This document shows positions 1-7,650 of a DNA stretch of 23,267 bases, one piece after another (within the stretch, counting starts at the first letter, position 1; the number at the start of each line of letters is the position of its first letter). The DNA lies in the NCBI GenBank assembly GCA_964510315.1, contig CAZEAP010000040.1, positions 1 through 23,267 of the forward strand, read 5' to 3'. The DNA comes from CAZEAP01 sp964510315 (lineage in GTDB: Bacteria; Planctomycetota; Brocadiia; SM23-32). The translations under genes and the position numbers were made by a program. The notes under the pieces were generated by a model, which was given only the letters and a program-made list of their open reading frames with translations, was not told where the DNA came from and ran no database searches.

Positions 1-70
1 CGTGGACGGCGAGGTGAAGGTCGCCGGCAAGGTGCCCGGCGTGGATGAGATCAAGCAGATGCTGGGATAA
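1..70 (+). CDS. C-terminal end of a small thioredoxin-like redox protein (partial)
   Basis: The window opens inside a reading frame (codons from base 2) that encodes 22 residues ending KVPGVDEIKQMLG and a TAA stop. This tail matches the end of the roughly 80-residue 'redox-active disulfide protein 2' thioredoxins, whose last strand and helix read 'G.vpsvdeik.~l'. The catalytic Cys pair lies outside the window. The next gene starts 12 bases later, and thioredoxins of this type commonly sit beside DGC-domain proteins and arsenic or organometal permeases. The family call is inference from a short tail plus context. Confidence 0.55.
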   Translation, partial: VDGEVKVAGKVPGVDEIKQMLG

Positions 71-82
71 GGAGATGACGTC

Positions 83-478
83 ATGGCCAGCGGCAAAAGT
101 TGTTGTTGCAGTGTGGACACGGCGGTGACGCTTTCCTGCTCCGGCGGGTCGAACGTCGGCCAGATCACCAACGAGGTGGCCAGGCGCCTCTGGTCGGAGG
201 GTCTGGCCAACTTCTTCTGCCTGGCCGGCGTGGGCGGCCACGTCAGCGGGATGGTTGCCTCGGTCAAAGGCTCGGACAAGGTTCTCGTGCTGGACGGGTG
301 CCCCGTCGGCTGCGCCAGGAAGTGCATGGACGCAGCCGGCTTGAGCGACTACGAGTACGTCCTGGTGACGGACCTGGGAATCGCCAAAGAGAAGACGTTC
401 GACCTTGCTGAGGCCGATTTGGAGCGGGTCATGACGGAGTGCCGGCGTCGCCTGGGCGTTGCGGTTCAAGACGCATAA
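83..478 (+). CDS. DGC-domain putative zinc/metal-binding protein
   Basis: A 131-residue protein with the signature DGCPVGCARK (about residues 71-80) that names the DGC family (PF08859), plus a Cys cluster near the N-terminus (KSCCCSVDTA, then LSCSGGSNVGQ) and another Cys in FFCLAGVGGH. All these Cys positions are typical of the family, which is thought to bind zinc or another soft metal; no enzymatic reaction is established. The ATG follows a GGAG-containing ribosome site (ataaggagatgacgtc). The gene lies 12 bases after a thioredoxin-like gene. With the CcdA and ArsR remnants downstream, this suggests a thiol-redox or arsenic-handling cluster. Family assignment is confident; function is inferred. 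Confidence 0.85.
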   Translation: MASGKSCCCSVDTAVTLSCSGGSNVGQITNEVARRLWSEGLANFFCLAGVGGHVSGMVASVKGSDKVLVLDGCPVGCARKCMDAAGLSDYEYVLVTDLGIAKEKTFDLAEADLERVMTECRRRLGVAVQDA

Positions 479-499
479 TCACAAAGGGAGGGCGATCAC

Positions 500-1048
500 G
501 TGCGTACTGCAGCCAAGATGCTTCTGCTCACAGCGCTGGCTTTGGGTTCGGCGGGCGCGACCGGCTGCGCGTATCTGGGCAACCGCGGCCGCGACGCGCT
601 GGACATCGTCGACACGGGTATACTGGTCTCGGACCATGCACGACCGGACTTTGCTGCATTCTTGAACTTCTGGAACCTCTTCCCCATGGGCTACGCCCAC
701 GTGGACGGCAAGCTGATCGGGATAGGCGGTGGCCGTGCGGGGATACAGGACTTCCGGCATGTGGACAGCTGGGGAGTTCTGGCGTGGGGCGCTGAGCAGC
801 GGGCCGTTGGGCCGCTTAATACCGGCGCGGAGCGGCCCCGTTACGACCAGGGTTTTGTTCGGCTGGCGCTCGGCACGGAGCGTGATCCGCCCGGGCACCA
901 GTACTTCGACTGCGACCGCACGTTCCACCTCGGCTGGGTCGGCCTGCACCTGCGCATCAAGCTGGACGACCTGGCGGACTTCCTGACGGGATGGGCGGGG
1001 ATGGACATCATGCACGACGACCGCCGTGGGGGAGCCGAAAGGAAATAA
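500..1048 (+). CDS. Hypothetical lipoprotein
   Basis: A 182-residue protein translated from GTG, preceded by a strong AAAGGGAGG ribosome site at 483-491. The N-terminus is a lipoprotein signal peptide: basic MRTAAK, hydrophobic LLLTALALGSAGA, then lipobox ATGC with the acylated Cys near residue 23. The mature part has several Gly/Trp/Tyr-rich strands (for example IGIGGGRAGIQDF, YAHVDGKLIG) and a C-terminal LHLRIKLDDLADFLTGW segment, which hints at a small beta-rich envelope protein. I recognise no family. It is the third gene in a tight + strand run and likely sits at a membrane surface. No catalytic motif is visible. Confidence 0.7.
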   Translation: MRTAAKMLLLTALALGSAGATGCAYLGNRGRDALDIVDTGILVSDHARPDFAAFLNFWNLFPMGYAHVDGKLIGIGGGRAGIQDFRHVDSWGVLAWGAEQRAVGPLNTGAERPRYDQGFVRLALGTERDPPGHQYFDCDRTFHLGWVGLHLRIKLDDLADFLTGWAGMDIMHDDRRGGAERK

Positions 1049-1049
1049 C

Positions 1050-1289
1050 ATGAAAGGCGAGCGGCAAGTGACCATCACGTTGGCGGAGCAGGATATCCAG
1101 TGGGTCGAGCAGGCCGTGCTGGACGGGGACGGAGAGTCCGCGCTCGAGTTCCTGCGCGAGGTCGTCAAGGCCCGCGTGGATGAGGTGCTGAACCGTCCCG
1201 GCTGCAAGCCGGTCTTCGAATGGGGCACGGACATGGATTACCGTCCCTCCGGCCCGCCCGACGGCCATGAGGGCAAGGGCGGGAAGTGA
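1050..1289 (+). CDS. Small hypothetical protein (79 aa)
   Basis: The ATG at 1050 follows an AAAGGA ribosome site and starts one base after the lipoprotein stop codon, which points to translational coupling; an upstream in-frame ATG at 1026 lies inside the previous gene and is less likely. The protein has a short beta-like start (QVTITLAEQD), an amphipathic helix (WVEQAVLDGDGESALEFLREVVKARVDEVL) and a Gly/Pro-rich polar tail. The helix-rich core resembles small adaptor or antitoxin-like proteins, but nothing specific is recognisable. The tail overlaps nothing and ends 35 bases before the next likely start. Confidence 0.6.
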   Translation: MKGERQVTITLAEQDIQWVEQAVLDGDGESALEFLREVVKARVDEVLNRPGCKPVFEWGTDMDYRPSGPPDGHEGKGGK

Positions 1290-1324
1290 CGCGCACGTGC
1301 CCATGCGAACAGGGAGAGGGCACC

Positions 1325-2500
1325 ATGGCCCTGTGGCTCCTTTTCGCGGCGGGCATCTGGACCGTTATCCGTTGGATAGGAAGGTTACGCATGAGCACTG
1401 ACGAAGCAGAAGAAAGGCTGTCGGAGAGCATCTTCGCCGATGCGGCCGAACCGACCGGTCAGGATGAGCAGGCGCGCTGCCTGGCGTGCCGCGTCTGGTG
1501 GAAAGTGGCCATAGTGCTGGTGCTGGTGGCCGCCGTCGCTGGCATCATCGCCAACAAACAGCAGGCCGCCGATGAGACGGAAACGACCTACGGCGGCACA
1601 AACGCCTCCCGAACGCTGCAGCAGCGGAAACCCGGGACCACAGAGACTGGGGGAGACGCCGGAGCGGCGGAAGAGGAACATTCCGCCGAAACCGTCCTGG
1701 CAACGGTCAACGGGGAGAAGATCACGCTGGCCGAGCTGGAAAGCACACTGGAAGAAATGCCCGAGCAGTACCGCTCCGCGTTCAAAAACAACCGGCTCGG
1801 TCTGCTGGATCAACTGATTTCCCGCCGGCTCCTGCTCCAGCAGGCGCGGAAGAACAATCCGGGACAGAACGAAGGGGGAGGCAGCGGCAGGGAAAAGGAC
1901 AGCCGGCCAGAAGACCCGCCAAAGACAGAGGACGAGCGGATCAACGCCCTGCTGCGGCGCGAAGTGTTCGAGAAGGTTAAGGTGACGGAAGAAGATATCC
2001 GCCGCGCCTACGAGGAACTGAAGGATGAAATGCCGGGCCAGAGATCGTTCGAAGAGGTCAAAGAGAGCCTGCGATCCTACGTTCGGCAGGAAAAACGGAA
2101 CAAAGCCGTTGAGTCCTACCTGACGAAACTGCAGGAGCAAGCCACGATTACCCGCAGCCAGGAGTGGATCGGGGCCCAAAAAGCCCGGGCCGCGGACAAT
2201 CCCCTGGACAGGGCGCTGGCGACGGGCCGGCCGGTGGTCGCCGACTTTGGCCGTGGCGTCTGCATACCCTGCAAGATGATGAAGCCGATCCTGGACAAGT
2301 TACAGGAGGAATACAAGGGCCGTGCGGATATCCTGATCATTGAGATCGACGAGTATCCGGCCGTGACGCAACGGGTGGGCATCCGGGCCATCCCAACCCA
2401 GATATTCTACGACGCCGAAGGCAATGAAATCTTCCGTCACCAGGGCTTCATGTCCCAAGAGGCCATCATCGTGAAGCTCCGTGAAATGGGAGTCAAGTGA
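1325..2500 (+). CDS. Membrane-anchored SurA-N-like/thioredoxin fusion protein
   Basis: From ATG 1325 this is 391 residues. A hydrophobic N-terminal stretch (MALWLLFAAGIWTVIRWIG) is followed by an acidic linker and a clear membrane segment near residues 60-80 (VAIVLVLVAAVAGII). Residues about 120-300 resemble the helical chaperone part of SurA/PpiD-type proteins (LATVNGEKITLAELE, then LLDQLISRRLLLQQA, then VTEEDIRRAYEEL), but I see no rotamase domain. Residues about 295-391 form a thioredoxin fold with active site C313-IPC-K and cis-Pro region IRAIPTQIFY. The chaperone-plus-thioredoxin layout suggests an extracytoplasmic disulfide reductase or holdase. Its stop overlaps the GTG start of the CcdA gene, the expected electron donor. 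ATG 1391 has an equally good ribosome site (AGGAAGG) and could be the true start, giving one membrane segment; an upstream frame extends to 1286. Confidence 0.8.
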   Translation: MALWLLFAAGIWTVIRWIGRLRMSTDEAEERLSESIFADAAEPTGQDEQARCLACRVWWKVAIVLVLVAAVAGIIANKQQAADETETTYGGTNASRTLQQRKPGTTETGGDAGAAEEEHSAETVLATVNGEKITLAELESTLEEMPEQYRSAFKNNRLGLLDQLISRRLLLQQARKNNPGQNEGGGSGREKDSRPEDPPKTEDERINALLRREVFEKVKVTEEDIRRAYEELKDEMPGQRSFEEVKESLRSYVRQEKRNKAVESYLTKLQEQATITRSQEWIGAQKARAADNPLDRALATGRPVVADFGRGVCIPCKMMKPILDKLQEEYKGRADILIIEIDEYPAVTQRVGIRAIPTQIFYDAEGNEIFRHQGFMSQEAIIVKLREMGVK

Positions 2501-3198
2501 CAATGGAACGACTTTTCACCCTTCTGACCGAAGCGGTGCATGGCGCTCCCGCCGTAGCTCTGGCCGCCGCCCTGATCTGGGGGATACTCAGCATTCTGCT
2601 GAGCCCCTGCCACCTGGCGAGCATCCCGCTGATCGTCGGCTTTATCGACGAGCAGGGACGCATCTCAACGAAACGCGCGTTCCTCATCTCGACGCTTTTC
2701 TCCGTGGGCATTCTGATCACCATTGCCGCCATCGGCGCGGTCACGGCCGCCGCCGGGCGGATGATGGGTGACGTGGGAGCGTGGGGGAACTACCTGGTGT
2801 CGATCATATTCTTCGTGGTGGGCCTTCACCTGCTCGGCGTCATCCCCATGCCGTGGTCCGGGCCGGGCCAGGTTGGGATGAAACGCAAGGGCATGCTGGC
2901 GGCGCTCATCCTGGGGCTCGTCTTCGGCATCGCCCTCGGCCCCTGCACCTTCGCCTACATGGCCCCCATGCTCGGGGTGGTCTTCCATACCGGCGGCACA
3001 AATCCGGTGTTCGGCAGCTTTTTGCTTCTGCTCTACGGCGTCGGGCACTGCTCGGTGATCGTGGCGGCCGGCACCTCCACCGAGCTGGTGCAGCGCTACC
3101 TGAACTGGAACCAGCGCTCCAGGGGTGCCGTGATCCTGAAGAAGGTCTGCGGCGTCCTGGTTATCTTCGGGGGCTTCTATCTCATCTGGATCGCATGA
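2497..3198 (+). CDS. ccdA: CcdA-family thiol-disulfide transmembrane electron transporter
   Basis: A 233-residue polytopic membrane protein with about six hydrophobic segments. The two family-defining Cys motifs are present: SPCHLASIPLI (Cys38) in the first segment and GPCTFAYMAPML (Cys150) in the fourth, both with the Pro that flanks the redox Cys in CcdA/DsbD-beta proteins. CcdA proteins carry reducing equivalents from cytoplasmic thioredoxin to extracytoplasmic thioredoxin-like partners. The GTG start overlaps the TGA of the upstream thioredoxin fusion, so the two are translationally coupled and probably work as a donor-acceptor pair; an ATG two codons in (2503) is an alternative start. 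Related CcdA genes occur in ArsR-linked arsenic clusters, which fits the ArsR remnant that follows. Confidence 0.9.
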   Translation: MTMERLFTLLTEAVHGAPAVALAAALIWGILSILLSPCHLASIPLIVGFIDEQGRISTKRAFLISTLFSVGILITIAAIGAVTAAAGRMMGDVGAWGNYLVSIIFFVVGLHLLGVIPMPWSGPGQVGMKRKGMLAALILGLVFGIALGPCTFAYMAPMLGVVFHTGGTNPVFGSFLLLLYGVGHCSVIVAAGTSTELVQRYLNWNQRSRGAVILKKVCGVLVIFGGFYLIWIA

Positions 3199-3205
3199 GC
3201 GCATC

Positions 3206-3718
3206 ATGGCTGCCTACCCGTTGCTGACAGGGTCAACCGCAATCCGTATATTTCCACGCATCGCGAAACATACCTGCATACCGGTCGGTGCCGTCGCCTT
3301 TGTCGCAGGTGCTCTTTCCAACCCCACCAGGCTGCGGCTGCTTCACGCCCTGGACAGGGGGGAGCTGTGCGTCTGCCAGATCACGGAACCTGCCGGCCTC
3401 GCGCCGTCGACCGTCTCGCGACACATGGCCGTGCTCCAGGCCGCCGGCCTGGTGGAGAGCCGCAAGGACGGCCGCTCGGTCCGCGAGGCGTACGCGAAGA
3501 CCGCCGGGAAGCCGGGCGAGACGGTTGTGGACCTCGGCAGCGGCGGCGGGTTCGACGTCTTCATAGCCGCGCGCAAGGTGGGGCCCGCCGGAGGCGAACC
3601 GGGGAGCAGCTACGGCTCTGGCGTGTCGAGTGCCGGAGGGTGTCTGAGCCATTCCCGCAGCCTTGACATTCGGGCCCGGCTTAACGCCGGCTCCACCTCC
3701 CGCAGCAGGCGGCGGTGA
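3206..3718 (+). pseudogene. arsR: Decayed chimera of ArsR repressor and ArsM arsenite methyltransferase
   Basis: The frame starts at ATG 3206 with about 30 unconvincing residues. An ArsR winged helix then appears: ALSNPTRLRLLHALDRGE, the metal-site motif LCVCQ, recognition helix LAPSTVSRHMAVLQAAGLV and wing ESRKDGRS. Without the usual ArsR C-terminus the frame runs into VREAYAKTAG, which resembles the start of ArsM. It then jumps straight to the ArsM SAM-binding motif I (PGETVVDLGSGGGFDVF, then IAARKVGPAG), skipping the Cys-rich segment ArsM normally has between them. After about base 3605 the frame is noise read across the opposite-strand kinase gene. This looks like an arsR-arsM pair collapsed by in-frame deletions. 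The ArsR part could still bind metal and DNA, but the methyltransferase is far too short to work. Confidence 0.75.
3246..3273. promoter_or_regulatory. Operator-like inverted repeat at the arsR remnant
   Basis: GTATATTTC (3246-3254) and GAAACATAC (3265-3273) form an imperfect inverted repeat, 8 of 9 positions complementary, with a 10-base spacer. ArsR-family repressors bind AT-rich dyads of about this size next to their own start. The dyad lies inside the open frame upstream of the ArsR domain, and no in-frame start codon was found between it and that domain. This suggests the original arsR start was lost or shifted during decay. Binding is inferred, not shown. Confidence 0.35.
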
Positions 3719-4950
3719 TCCTTGCCTCGCAAAATGCCGCTTACCAGGGATGGGCAACTCGCCCAGATCAGGACCTTGTCGAGGTCGAACAGGTAAAGCT
3801 GCATCCGGTCCGGGTCTTCCAGCCCTTTTCCATGCAGATAGCGGGCTTTGATGCCGTAGATACCCAGACGGTGCAGGCAATGAAGGAAGGCCACCAGGCG
3901 CTGCAGGAAGGTATCCTGCTCCTGCCGAGAGAGCAGGCAGAAGTCCGATTTGAGGAACTGCCGCACCGAGCTTACCTCGCCTACGTGCTCCATCAGGATG
4001 ATCGACCCGGCTTTGAACGGCCCCGCGCGGAGTCCCTTGAAGACTATCGGGACAGGGGAACCAAGGCCGTTGTTATGCATGAGGCACAGCGCCCGCCATG
4101 TCGCCCGGCCGAATGCGGGGAAGCAAATGCGCTGAAATGACTTCAGGTATCCCGCCCACTTATAGCGCCTGCCCCATAGCTGAATCTGTTTGCCGTTGTG
4201 CGAAGCCGTCGCTTCAAAACACACGTGCGTGCGCTTCCCGGGGAAACGCCGCGTGAGCTGCAGCTTCCAATCACCCGCTGCATCATCCGTGCATTCTGAG
4301 CCCGCCAGCAGCTTGACCCGGCTCTTGAATTGATCGCTTTCGGCAAGCTCCTCGACTTCTTTTTCCAGCTTCTCGGGGGCATAGCTCTCCGATGCTACGT
4401 CCGAAAGCACGGTAAGCATAACCCACAGGGAAAGCAGAAACGCGATGCCTGCGGCGGCAATGCCCACCCCGCAGAACATCATCGCCATTTGGTGTGCGAG
4501 TGCCAGGTCTTCCTCGGCAGCTTCACAAACGCTATCGAGGTGCCCCTCAAACGCACCGAGGTCGGTGCCGTATCGAGCCCAACCGGTGTGTCTCACGGGC
4601 GCGAGTTCCGCCCATTCCTCCTGCATCTCCTCATAGGCCGGCTGCCGCGACATCAGCCTCCCGAAGCTATCTCTCAGGTCCTCAACGGCCTCCTCCCACT
4701 CCTCCGACAAGCCCTGCAATCTCTCTGCGGAAGCAAACTCTGCCCCCATCTCCAGAAGCATTATTTCCTTGTGCATCTTTGCGAGGTAGACCAGAACATC
4801 CCTGTGTTTGGCCTGCAATTCCAGGGCACGCCGTTGAACGCCCCGCAAACGAGCGAGCCCGACGACCAGCAGGGGCACCGCGGCAACAGAGAACGCGCTG
4901 CACAAGGCGACCAGTACTATTCTCCTGCGCAACGTCCTACGGGCCTTCAT
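3610..4950 (-). CDS. Membrane-anchored coiled-coil protein with WaaP/Kdo-kinase-like (probable pseudokinase) domain
   Basis: From ATG 4950 (GGTGG ribosome site 5-6 bases upstream; TTG 4965 is an alternative) this is 446 residues. Membrane segments at about 11-32 and 157-183 bracket a Glu-rich helical extracytoplasmic region, a sensor-like layout. The cytoplasmic part, about 225-430, resembles lipopolysaccharide (Kdo/WaaP) kinase family proteins: GRATWRALCLMHNNGLGSPV, then GSIILMEHV as a hinge, HRLGIYGIKARYL where a catalytic loop should be, and LYLFDLDKV at the DFG position. The loop lacks the expected H-x-D catalytic Asp and the following Asn, so phosphotransfer is doubtful; the DFG-equivalent Asp is present. 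Its 3' end overlaps the arsR-arsM remnant tail to tail. The substrate is unknown. A scrap of a paralogous gene lies at 5210-5269. Confidence 0.7.
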   Translation of the reverse strand: MKARRTLRRRIVLVALCSAFSVAAVPLLVVGLARLRGVQRRALELQAKHRDVLVYLAKMHKEIMLLEMGAEFASAERLQGLSEEWEEAVEDLRDSFGRLMSRQPAYEEMQEEWAELAPVRHTGWARYGTDLGAFEGHLDSVCEAAEEDLALAHQMAMMFCGVGIAAAGIAFLLSLWVMLTVLSDVASESYAPEKLEKEVEELAESDQFKSRVKLLAGSECTDDAAGDWKLQLTRRFPGKRTHVCFEATASHNGKQIQLWGRRYKWAGYLKSFQRICFPAFGRATWRALCLMHNNGLGSPVPIVFKGLRAGPFKAGSIILMEHVGEVSSVRQFLKSDFCLLSRQEQDTFLQRLVAFLHCLHRLGIYGIKARYLHGKGLEDPDRMQLYLFDLDKVLIWASCPSLVSGILRGKDHRRLLREVEPALSRARMSRLREWLRHPPALDTPEP

Positions 4951-5259
4951 CGCGGCCACCAACAAATATCATTTGTTTCTCTGAGCATCTCCGGTTCACC
5001 GAAGGTCCATCTATTCTACCACGGCTCCCAGGGAAATGTGGGGCGAATGGGGGCCGCACCCCCTCAAACCACCTCTCTGCTGGAAGCGGACAAGCCCAGC
5101 AGGGTCGCCGAACGCATTCTCTTGCTGTGACCCGCCGCACTGTCGCCCGGGTCTTCTTTTCACTCTATCGCACGCGATCCACTCCGTGTCGCAAGGGGGC
5201 TGTCACTCATTCTCTGGAAAGGCGACATAAGCTGGACTTCACAAACTGCCGCACCGAAC
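4951..5259. other. Intergenic region upstream of the kinase-like gene
   Basis: No gene is supported here. It separates two - strand genes and should contain the promoter of the kinase-like gene. On the - strand a TAGAAT hexamer occurs near 5015-5020, but no good -35 box lies 16-18 bases upstream of it. The right-hand part is a fragment of a second kinase-like gene, listed separately. Confidence 0.5.
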
Positions 5260-5269
5260 TTATCTCGCC
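5210..5269 (-). pseudogene. 60-bp scrap of a paralogous WaaP-like kinase gene
   Basis: Read on the - strand this stretch encodes GEISSVRQFVKSSLCRLSRE then TGA. It aligns with GEVSSVRQFLKSDFCLLSRQ encoded at 3922-3981 of the neighbouring kinase-like gene. The DNA match is strong at first (about 24 of 26 bases around the SSVRQF codons) and weaker afterwards, so it looks like a diverged paralogue and not a fresh duplication. The match begins within the last codons of the permease gene, meaning the permease stop lies in kinase-derived DNA. Confidence 0.6.
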
Positions 5270-7110
5270 CTCTCGGCCAGTAGAACCACGTCCCTCAGCC
5301 CCTGCGGCCCCTTTGCTCTAAGCCAGCGCTCACAGAATTCGGCGTTGCCGGCTATCTGGGCGATGGCCGCCAGGGAAGAGAGATAGAGATTTCTCTCATC
5401 CAGCGACCCGACCAGTACGAAGATAACCCGCACTTCGGGGGCCGCCTCGCAGAAGTGGACTCCATCGCGTGCGCGGGCCATCAAAATCTCAAAAGTTTGC
5501 TTGCCCTCGACGATGACGTGAGGCACCGCCAGGCGGGCATTCACTGTCGTGCTCCCCTGGGCTTCCCGGCTCTTCAACGCCGTCGCCAGTTTCGCGGCGT
5601 CCATGTCCACTCTGTCGGCCAGTCGCTCGGCGGCCAGGTCGAAGAACTCCTCCACTTTCAGGGCACCCTCGACGTCCAACACGGCGCAACCTTCGATTAG
5701 CCTATCGAATCGGTCCTTAACGACCCCGTCTCGCTCGTGGATGATGTCCTTCAGCTCCGCTTCGAGCGTTCCTGGCACCAATCCTTTGTCCGTTTCCGTA
5801 ACCCTCTGGATCAGATGCAGCAACGCCGATTCCTGCTTCACGCGCTTTCGACCATAGAACCAGAAGCACAAGAATCCGCCAAGGATAAGCCCGGCGCTGA
5901 TGAAATAGGCACGCACGCCCATCACAAAGAGCACGAACCCAAAGCCGAGAATCCCGCCAATCTGAAGCCACGGATAGAGCGGGGCCCTGAATGCTGGGCG
6001 GTAGTTCTGCAAGCCGCTTTCGCGCAGGACTACTACCGACAGACACGAAAGGATGTACGTCAGGATGAGCACCGTGGAAGCCGCTTTCACCAGGACTTCC
6101 AGCTTTATGAACAGGCTCAGCATGATCACCGCGCCCGTGAAGAGCAGGGCAATATGCGGCGTCTGGAATCGGCGGTTCACCCTGGACAGCGGCGAAGGGA
6201 GCAGCCTGTCCCGACTCAAGGCCAGCAGGTAGCGAGAGGCGGCCATGATCCCCGCGTTCGCCGTTGACACGAACGCGAGGATGGCGGCGATGCTCATGGC
6301 CACATAGCCGAATTGCCCCATGATGGCCCTGCCTCCGTCGGATAGTGGTGTAAGAGAACCGTCCAGCGCCTCGGTCTCCACTACGCCGCTGGTTACCATC
6401 ACCGCAAGCGTGTAGGCCAGCGCGACCGCCACCAGCGACAAGATCAACCCCAGGGGGATCGTTCGCCCGGGATTGCGGATTTCCTCGGCCATACTGGCGA
6501 CCTTCAGCAAGCCGCCGTAGGAGATGAAGACGAAGCCGGTAGCGGTGAATATCCGAGGCAGACCGTGGGGAGCAAAGGGGATGAGCAGCTCCGACTGCAA
6601 CTGGGACATGCCGAGCACTATGTATATGGCCAGCAATACGAAGAGGCTGGCGACCAGAACTACCTGCATCCAGGCGGCCTCACGCACGCCCACCACGTTC
6701 AGCCCCACGAACACGAGGCACAGAACCGCCCCCGCCAACGGTCCGTGGATGTGGATGATCAGTGCGGCAAACGTCGCCATGCCGACAATGGCAAAAGCAC
6801 TCTTGAGGGACAGAGCGAACCAACTGAGTGTTCCGGACACGGTACCAACCCCGGGCCCGAACGCACGCATGATGAAGAAGTAATCGCCCCCGGCCTTGGG
6901 CATGGCCGTGGTCAGCTCGGCGATGCTCAGCGCCCCGGCGGTGGCAAGGACACCGGCCAGCAGATAGGACCAGATCACCCCCGGGCCGGCTATCGCGTGG
7001 GCCATGCCGGGCAAGACGAACAGCCCCGAACTGATCATCGCCCCCGAGGCGATGCAGAACACGTGGCCCAGCCCCAGCCCTTTGTGCAGATGCGCTGTAG
7101 TATTTGCCAT
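5260..7110 (-). CDS. APC-superfamily amino acid permease with C-terminal PTS EIIA-like domain
   Basis: Starting at ATG 7110 (GGCGGAG ribosome site just upstream) this is 616 residues; an in-frame extension to 7236 is Arg-rich and unlike the family. Residues 1 to about 440 form a roughly 12-segment transporter with the APC signature near the start (LGHVFCIASGAMISSGLFVL), the helix-3 region PKAGGDYFFIMRAFGPG, and FVFISYGGLLKVASMAEEI in the helix-6 region. These are hallmarks of amino acid/polyamine permeases. Residues about 470-616 resemble a PTS EIIA type-2 domain: a conserved His in ARLAVPHVIVEG (about His531) where EIIA is phosphorylated, and FVLVGSLDERNLYLSSLAAI. Such permease-EIIA fusions suggest transport gated by phosphorylation or by ligand. 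Its substrate cannot be told. The last codons overlap a kinase-gene scrap. Confidence 0.85.
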   Translation of the reverse strand: MANTTAHLHKGLGLGHVFCIASGAMISSGLFVLPGMAHAIAGPGVIWSYLLAGVLATAGALSIAELTTAMPKAGGDYFFIMRAFGPGVGTVSGTLSWFALSLKSAFAIVGMATFAALIIHIHGPLAGAVLCLVFVGLNVVGVREAAWMQVVLVASLFVLLAIYIVLGMSQLQSELLIPFAPHGLPRIFTATGFVFISYGGLLKVASMAEEIRNPGRTIPLGLILSLVAVALAYTLAVMVTSGVVETEALDGSLTPLSDGGRAIMGQFGYVAMSIAAILAFVSTANAGIMAASRYLLALSRDRLLPSPLSRVNRRFQTPHIALLFTGAVIMLSLFIKLEVLVKAASTVLILTYILSCLSVVVLRESGLQNYRPAFRAPLYPWLQIGGILGFGFVLFVMGVRAYFISAGLILGGFLCFWFYGRKRVKQESALLHLIQRVTETDKGLVPGTLEAELKDIIHERDGVVKDRFDRLIEGCAVLDVEGALKVEEFFDLAAERLADRVDMDAAKLATALKSREAQGSTTVNARLAVPHVIVEGKQTFEILMARARDGVHFCEAAPEVRVIFVLVGSLDERNLYLSSLAAIAQIAGNAEFCERWLRAKGPQGLRDVVLLAERAR

Positions 7111-7382
7111 GCTCTTGCTCCGCCGGAACGAACTGGCCCGTCTTTCCGCCCTTGAGCTGACGCACCACATTCTACCAGAAAACAACCGGTCCGTCCCGTC
7201 CCAGAGCCTCCGACGCCCACGCCCCGCCGCTGGCATTCCCAGGGCGCTCGTGCGCGACGGACGCGCGCTATCGTGTTAGGGATTCCCGCGCGTGGGACGT
7301 GCCTAACCGGCTTCGCCCATGGCATTGAGGGAACGCCACGTGCGACGCTGTTCCGCCCAGTTCGGCTCGGCGACGAGAGGCC
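7111..7382. other. Intergenic region upstream of the permease gene
   Basis: No convincing gene. It should hold the promoter of the leftward permease gene. A GTTAGG/CCTAAC inverted repeat (7274-7279 and 7302-7307) encloses a smaller TCCC/GGGA stem, giving a weak hairpin without a T-run. Short open frames here are Arg/Pro-rich and look like GC-rich noise. Confidence 0.4.
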
Positions 7383-7650
7383 AACGTCTCGCAGGTCCTG
7401 TCCATCCCCTTCGAGGACGGCAGGATCGAGCTCGAGTGGCTCTACGACCCCTGCTACGAGGATTTACCCGCCGGCAGTGTGGCGGGCTACGCCCCCGGCG
7501 CGGCGTATGAGGCCCGCATCTACTGGGACGCCGGCACGGGCGAGATCGACTTCTCCGAGCCCCACGCCACCGTCGAAATGGGCAACCCGACCGAGCCCAC
7601 CCGCTACACCTGGCAGTCCGCCCCCCTCACCGACGGCGTCGAGTACCGGC
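7383..7650 (+). pseudogene. Remnant of a repeated gene family of unknown function (left flank of the defence island)
   Basis: Frame from 7383 encodes a protein-like stretch without a start: NVSQVLSIPFEDGRIELEW, then LYDPCYEDLPAG, AAYEARIYWDAGTGEIDF and TWQSAPLTDGVEYR. Codon use is coherent until 7650, where the sequence abruptly turns into Gly/Ala-rich noise. The DNA for TWQSAPLTDG (7608-7637) recurs almost identically on the opposite strand at 18009-18038, beyond the other end of the defence operon. There the same family continues as YRFVIRLATAA, so the left copy is cut just after VEYR. The family is unknown to me; it looks like the C-terminal part of a beta-rich protein present in several copies in this genome. 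Confidence 0.6.
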
